A stretch of 34,851 nt of DNA from positions 1 to 34,851 of the forward strand of contig URQO01000015.1 of the NCBI GenBank assembly GCA_900550135.1. Reading direction: 5' to 3'. Position numbers and translations under genes: made by a program. The notes under the pieces are model-generated. The model worked only from the letters and a program-made list of their open reading frames with translations. It did no database searches and was not told the origin of the DNA. Source of the stretch: an uncultured Eubacterium sp. Lineage in GTDB: Bacteria > Bacillota > Clostridia > Lachnospirales > Lachnospiraceae. The stretch's first letter is position 1, and every line of letters begins with the position of its first letter. Positions 31,812-34,851 of the stretch are shown here, piece after piece.

Positions 31812-33506
31812 GTGAAACTTCAAACACTATTTAAGAAGAACAATAAAAAATACATAAACATAAATAAAAACAAAGATGTTCCTGATGGAATACTTAGAAA
31901 ATGTAAAAAATGTAATTCAGTAGTTTTCGCCAAGGATGTGGCAGAAAATAATTATATATGTCCCAAATGCGGAGGATACTTTAGAGTTCATGCAAAAAGA
32001 AGAATTGAGATGATTGCAGATAAAGATTCTTTTATCCCGTGGTTTCAGGGAATTGAAGAAGAGAATCCATTGAATTACCCTAATTATGAAAAAAGATTAA
32101 AATCAATAAAAGAGAAGACAGGTTTGGATGAGGCTGTTACAACCGGCGAAATTACAATAACCGGAATAAGAGTGGCAGTTGGAGTTTGTGATGGACGTTT
32201 TTTAATGGCAAGTATGGGAAAAGTTGTTGGAGAAAAGATTACCCGCATGGTAGAAAGAGCCACACAGGAAAAACTTCCGGTAATAATATTTGCCTGTTCA
32301 GGTGGTGCAAGAATGCAGGAGGGAATTGTATCTCTTATGCAAATGGCAAAAACTTCAGCAGCATTAAAAAAACATCATCAGTCAGGAAATTTATATATTT
32401 CAGTATTGACCGATCCTACAACAGGAGGTGTAACAGCTAGTTTTGCAATGCTTGGGGATATTATTTTGGCTGAACCAAAGGCACTTATTGGTTTTGCAGG
32501 CCCAAGAGTTATAGAACAGACAATTGGAGAAAAATTACCAAAGGGATTTCAACGTTCAGAATTTTTAGAAAAGCATGGTTTTATTGATGGTATAGTCAAA
32601 AGAGAAAATATGAGAGATACTTTAAGCAAGATTCTAATAATTCATAATAATACAAATAAAGAAATACCTTCTAAATATTGTAAAATTGTAGGAATAAAAG
32701 AAAACAACCAATTTTTAAATGAAGATATAAAACCTTGGGATAGAGTAAAAATATCGCGAAAAAAGACCAGACCGGTGGGAACAGATTATATCGAAAGACT
32801 GTTTCCTGATTTTATTGAAATGCATGGTGACAGAAATTACGGAGATGACGGAGCAATTATTGGAGGAATAGCAACATTTCACAATGTTTCAGTTACAGTT
32901 ATTGCTCAGGCAAAAGGAAATGATACAAAATCAAACATTAAAAGAAATTTTGGAATGCCATCACCTGAAGGATATAGAAAAGCATTACGCTTAATGAAAC
33001 AGGCAGAAAAATTTAACCGACCTATAATTTGCTTTGTGGATACACCAGGAGCTTTTTGTGGAATAGAGGCAGAAGAAAGAGGTCAGGGAAGTGCAATAGC
33101 CAATAACTTATTTGAAATGTCAGATATAAAAGTACCTATAGTGTCAATTGTTATAGGTGAAGGGGGAAGTGGAGGAGCATTGGCTATGGCAGTAGCTGAT
33201 GAAGTGTGGATGCTGGAAAATTCAATTTATTCAATATTAAGTCCGGAAGGGTATGCAAGTATACTTTGGAAGGATGGAAAATTGGCGGCAAAAGCTGCAA
33301 ATATGATGAAAATGACATCCTATGACTTGTTAAATATGAAAATAATACAGCGAGTCTTTAAGGAACCGGAAAACTATTCGAGAGAAAATATGGACGAAGT
33401 TATATTACAACTCAATCAGGAGTTGGCAATGTTTATAAATGAAAAAAGTCGATTATCGGGTAAGGAAATTGCCGAAAACAGGTACAATCGTTTTAGAAAA
33501 ATGTAG
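31812..33506 (+). CDS. accDA: Fused acetyl-CoA carboxylase carboxyltransferase AccD-AccA
   Basis: A 564-residue single polypeptide joining the beta and alpha subunits. Residues 1-290 are AccD: a zinc finger with C31, C34, C50 and C53 (CKKC, CPKC) and FACSGGARMQEGIVSLMQMA. Residues of about 305-564 are AccA: IERLFPDFIEMHGDR, PSPEGYRKALRLMKQAEKF, FVDTPGAFCGIEAEERGQG and GEGGSGGALAMAVAD. The usual long AccA N-terminus is shortened to a linker of about 20 residues. It transfers carboxyl from biotin to acetyl-CoA to make malonyl-CoA. The start is GTG 31812, supported by TGGAGG upstream. The fusion fixes 1:1 subunit ratio. Confidence 0.93.
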   Translation: MKLQTLFKKNNKKYININKNKDVPDGILRKCKKCNSVVFAKDVAENNYICPKCGGYFRVHAKRRIEMIADKDSFIPWFQGIEEENPLNYPNYEKRLKSIKEKTGLDEAVTTGEITITGIRVAVGVCDGRFLMASMGKVVGEKITRMVERATQEKLPVIIFACSGGARMQEGIVSLMQMAKTSAALKKHHQSGNLYISVLTDPTTGGVTASFAMLGDIILAEPKALIGFAGPRVIEQTIGEKLPKGFQRSEFLEKHGFIDGIVKRENMRDTLSKILIIHNNTNKEIPSKYCKIVGIKENNQFLNEDIKPWDRVKISRKKTRPVGTDYIERLFPDFIEMHGDRNYGDDGAIIGGIATFHNVSVTVIAQAKGNDTKSNIKRNFGMPSPEGYRKALRLMKQAEKFNRPIICFVDTPGAFCGIEAEERGQGSAIANNLFEMSDIKVPIVSIVIGEGGSGGALAMAVADEVWMLENSIYSILSPEGYASILWKDGKLAAKAANMMKMTSYDLLNMKIIQRVFKEPENYSRENMDEVILQLNQELAMFINEKSRLSGKEIAENRYNRFRKM

Positions 33507-33524
33507 ATACGAGAGAGAATATCA

Positions 33525-34583
33525 ATGAAAATTAATCAATTACAAATAGGAGATTTAGTAGCAAAAATTCCAATTATACAAGGCGGAATGGGAGTTGGAA
33601 TATCTTTAGGAAACCTTGCCGGAGCAGTAGCAAAAGAAGGTGGAATAGGAATTATTTCTTCAGCACAGATTGGCTTTAAGGAAGATGATTTTAGAGAAAA
33701 TACATTAAAGGCAAATATAAGGGCCATAAAAAAAGAATTTGATAAAGCAAGGAAAATTGCACCAAACGGTGTAATTGGATTTAATATAATGGTTGCTTTA
33801 AAAAATTATAAGGAGCAGGTTCAGGCAGCAGTTAAAGCCGGTGCGGACGTTATCATATCAGGAGCAGGTCTTCCTATAGATTTGCCGGAATATGTAAAAG
33901 GAGCAAAAACAAAAATTGCTCCTATCGTCTCAAGTGTGAAATCAGCAAAAGTAATACTTAAAATGTGGGAAAAAAGGTATAATAGAACTGCTGATTTTGT
34001 TGTAATCGAAGGACCAAAAGCAGGAGGTCATTTAGGTTTTAAAAAAGAAGAAATTCTATTAAAGAAAAACAATTATGATCAGGAAGTCAAAGACATACAT
34101 TCGTTAATTAAACAATATGAAGAAATGTATGAAAAGAAAATTCCAGTCATATTGGCAGGAGGAATTAATACTCAACAAAACGTAAGACATGCATTGGAGT
34201 TGGGAATGGATGGTGTGCAGGTGGCAAGCCGATTTGTTACAACCAAAGAATGTGATGCAGACATAGCTTATAAACAATGCTATATAAAAGCCACTTCCAA
34301 TGATATTGAAATAGTACAAAGTCCGGTAGGAATGCCTGGAAGAGCAATAAATAATCAATTTATGAAAAGAGTATCAGCTGGAGAAAAGTTTCCTCCGAAA
34401 AAATGTCTTGGATGTTTAAAAAAATGCAATCCAAGGGAGATACCTTATTGTATTACTGAAAGATTAATTAATGCGGCAGTAGGCAATGTGGAGGAAGGTC
34501 TTATATTTTGTGGAGCAGAAATTGGTACTATTGAGAATATTTCTACTGTTCATAAAGTTATAAAAGATTTGATGATGATTTAA
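33525..34583 (+). CDS. FabK/nitronate monooxygenase-like flavoprotein with C-terminal Cys cluster
   Basis: A 352-residue FMN TIM-barrel protein: IPIIQGGMGVGIS at the start, GADVIISGAG, a His in GPKAGGHLG (H169), and FMN phosphate site VILAGGINTQQN with DGVQVASRFV. It differs from the FabK at 25664 by a tail with C294, C297, C301 and C309 (C-x2-C-x3-C-x7-C, around KKCLGCLKKCNP), suggesting a bound metal or Fe-S cluster. It ends the fab run 18 nt behind accDA, so it may be a second enoyl reductase, a nitronate monooxygenase, or a redox helper of lipid synthesis. The exact reaction is open. Confidence 0.75.
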   Translation: MKINQLQIGDLVAKIPIIQGGMGVGISLGNLAGAVAKEGGIGIISSAQIGFKEDDFRENTLKANIRAIKKEFDKARKIAPNGVIGFNIMVALKNYKEQVQAAVKAGADVIISGAGLPIDLPEYVKGAKTKIAPIVSSVKSAKVILKMWEKRYNRTADFVVIEGPKAGGHLGFKKEEILLKKNNYDQEVKDIHSLIKQYEEMYEKKIPVILAGGINTQQNVRHALELGMDGVQVASRFVTTKECDADIAYKQCYIKATSNDIEIVQSPVGMPGRAINNQFMKRVSAGEKFPPKKCLGCLKKCNPREIPYCITERLINAAVGNVEEGLIFCGAEIGTIENISTVHKVIKDLMMI

Positions 34584-34622
34584 TAAAAAATCCATAAGTG
34601 GTTTCTCATTTTACTATAAATA

Positions 34623-34631
34623 TGGTACAAT
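34623..34631 (+). promoter_or_regulatory. Extended -10 promoter of the last gene
   Basis: TGG then TACAAT (34626-34631). The only terminator candidate for the fab run is a weak hairpin at 34588-34604. Confidence 0.45.
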
Positions 34632-34659
34632 AAGCTAAAATTTTAGTGGAGGAAGATTT

Positions 34660-34851
34660 ATGGCAAGCGAAAAAGATATAGAGAATCTTATGAAAATGTT
34701 GGACGGACAGGTTCAGGCAGGTACAAGCAGAATCAACGTAACTGCATCTGACAATATCCAAAGTGGTGAAATTAAAAAAGTAAGTCATCATGGAAGATGT
34801 GATGTGGGAAGTGCATGGGCAAAAGGAACAGTAAAAAATCCTGAATGTGTT
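34660..34851 (+). CDS. Conserved hypothetical protein (partial, 5' end)
   Basis: ATG 34660 with GTGGAGGAAG upstream opens a frame that runs off the right edge; 64 residues are visible. It begins MASEKDIENLMKMLDGQVQA, contains VSHHGRCDVGSAWAKGTVKN, and has no signal peptide. The N-terminus looks like a short helical cytosolic protein with His/Cys residues. I do not recognise a named family and cannot assign function. It has its own promoter and is probably not part of the fab operon. Confidence 0.7.
   Translation, partial: MASEKDIENLMKMLDGQVQAGTSRINVTASDNIQSGEIKKVSHHGRCDVGSAWAKGTVKNPECV

Overview
The window is low-GC DNA with strong Shine-Dalgarno sites and densely packed genes. Its gene content (FASII cluster using FabK, fused AccD-AccA, secretin-less Tad locus, secreted proteins with Lys/Tyr-rich Ig-like repeats) points to a Gram-positive Clostridia member, most likely Lachnospiraceae. 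The genus cannot be fixed from sequence alone. No rRNA, tRNA, CRISPR array or insertion sequence was seen.

Region 1 (1-2944) is accessory DNA. It holds the tail of a membrane protein gene, low-quality debris, a HipB-like XRE regulator behind two direct repeats, and a hipA-type gene reduced to a scar. After a strong terminator and a fresh promoter come a HipA/CtkA-like kinase and a partner protein ending in a serine-recombinase tail and helix-turn-helix without the recombinase active site. This pair is the best candidate here for an undescribed system.

Region 2 (3022-6263) encodes a secreted ComEC-type metallo-beta-lactamase-fold protein, followed by an AgrA/LytTR-type response regulator and an AgrC-type sensor kinase with no agrB or agrD in view.

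Region 3 (6473-15830) is a Tad/Flp pilus locus. A TadG-like protein with a repetitive beta-rich body lies on the minus strand. Divergent from it are prepilin peptidase, flp, tadE, cpaB, tadZ, tadA, tadB (split by a frameshift at an A7 run), tadC, a DUF192 gene and a DivIVA-like coiled-coil gene. A direct repeat resembling a LytTR site sits just upstream of the locus promoter, suggesting the neighbouring two-component system controls pilus expression.

Region 4 (15879-23540) holds an ABC exporter behind a perfect 20-bp palindrome, an alanine/glycine:cation symporter, an 840-bp gene-free stretch with a degenerate tandem array of about 83-bp hairpin units, a secreted GH25 lysozyme and a DUF1846 protein.

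Region 5 (23541-34583) is fatty acid synthesis: a divergent TetR regulator, then fabH-acpP-fabK-fabD-fabG-fabF-accB-fabZ-accC-accDA and a second FabK/nitronate-monooxygenase-like gene with a Cys cluster. Malonyl-CoA made by AccB/AccC/AccDA feeds FabD, FabH primes, FabF elongates, and FabG/FabZ/FabK complete the cycle on AcpP. As written, fabG carries an in-frame TAA at codon 50. The window ends inside a conserved hypothetical gene.
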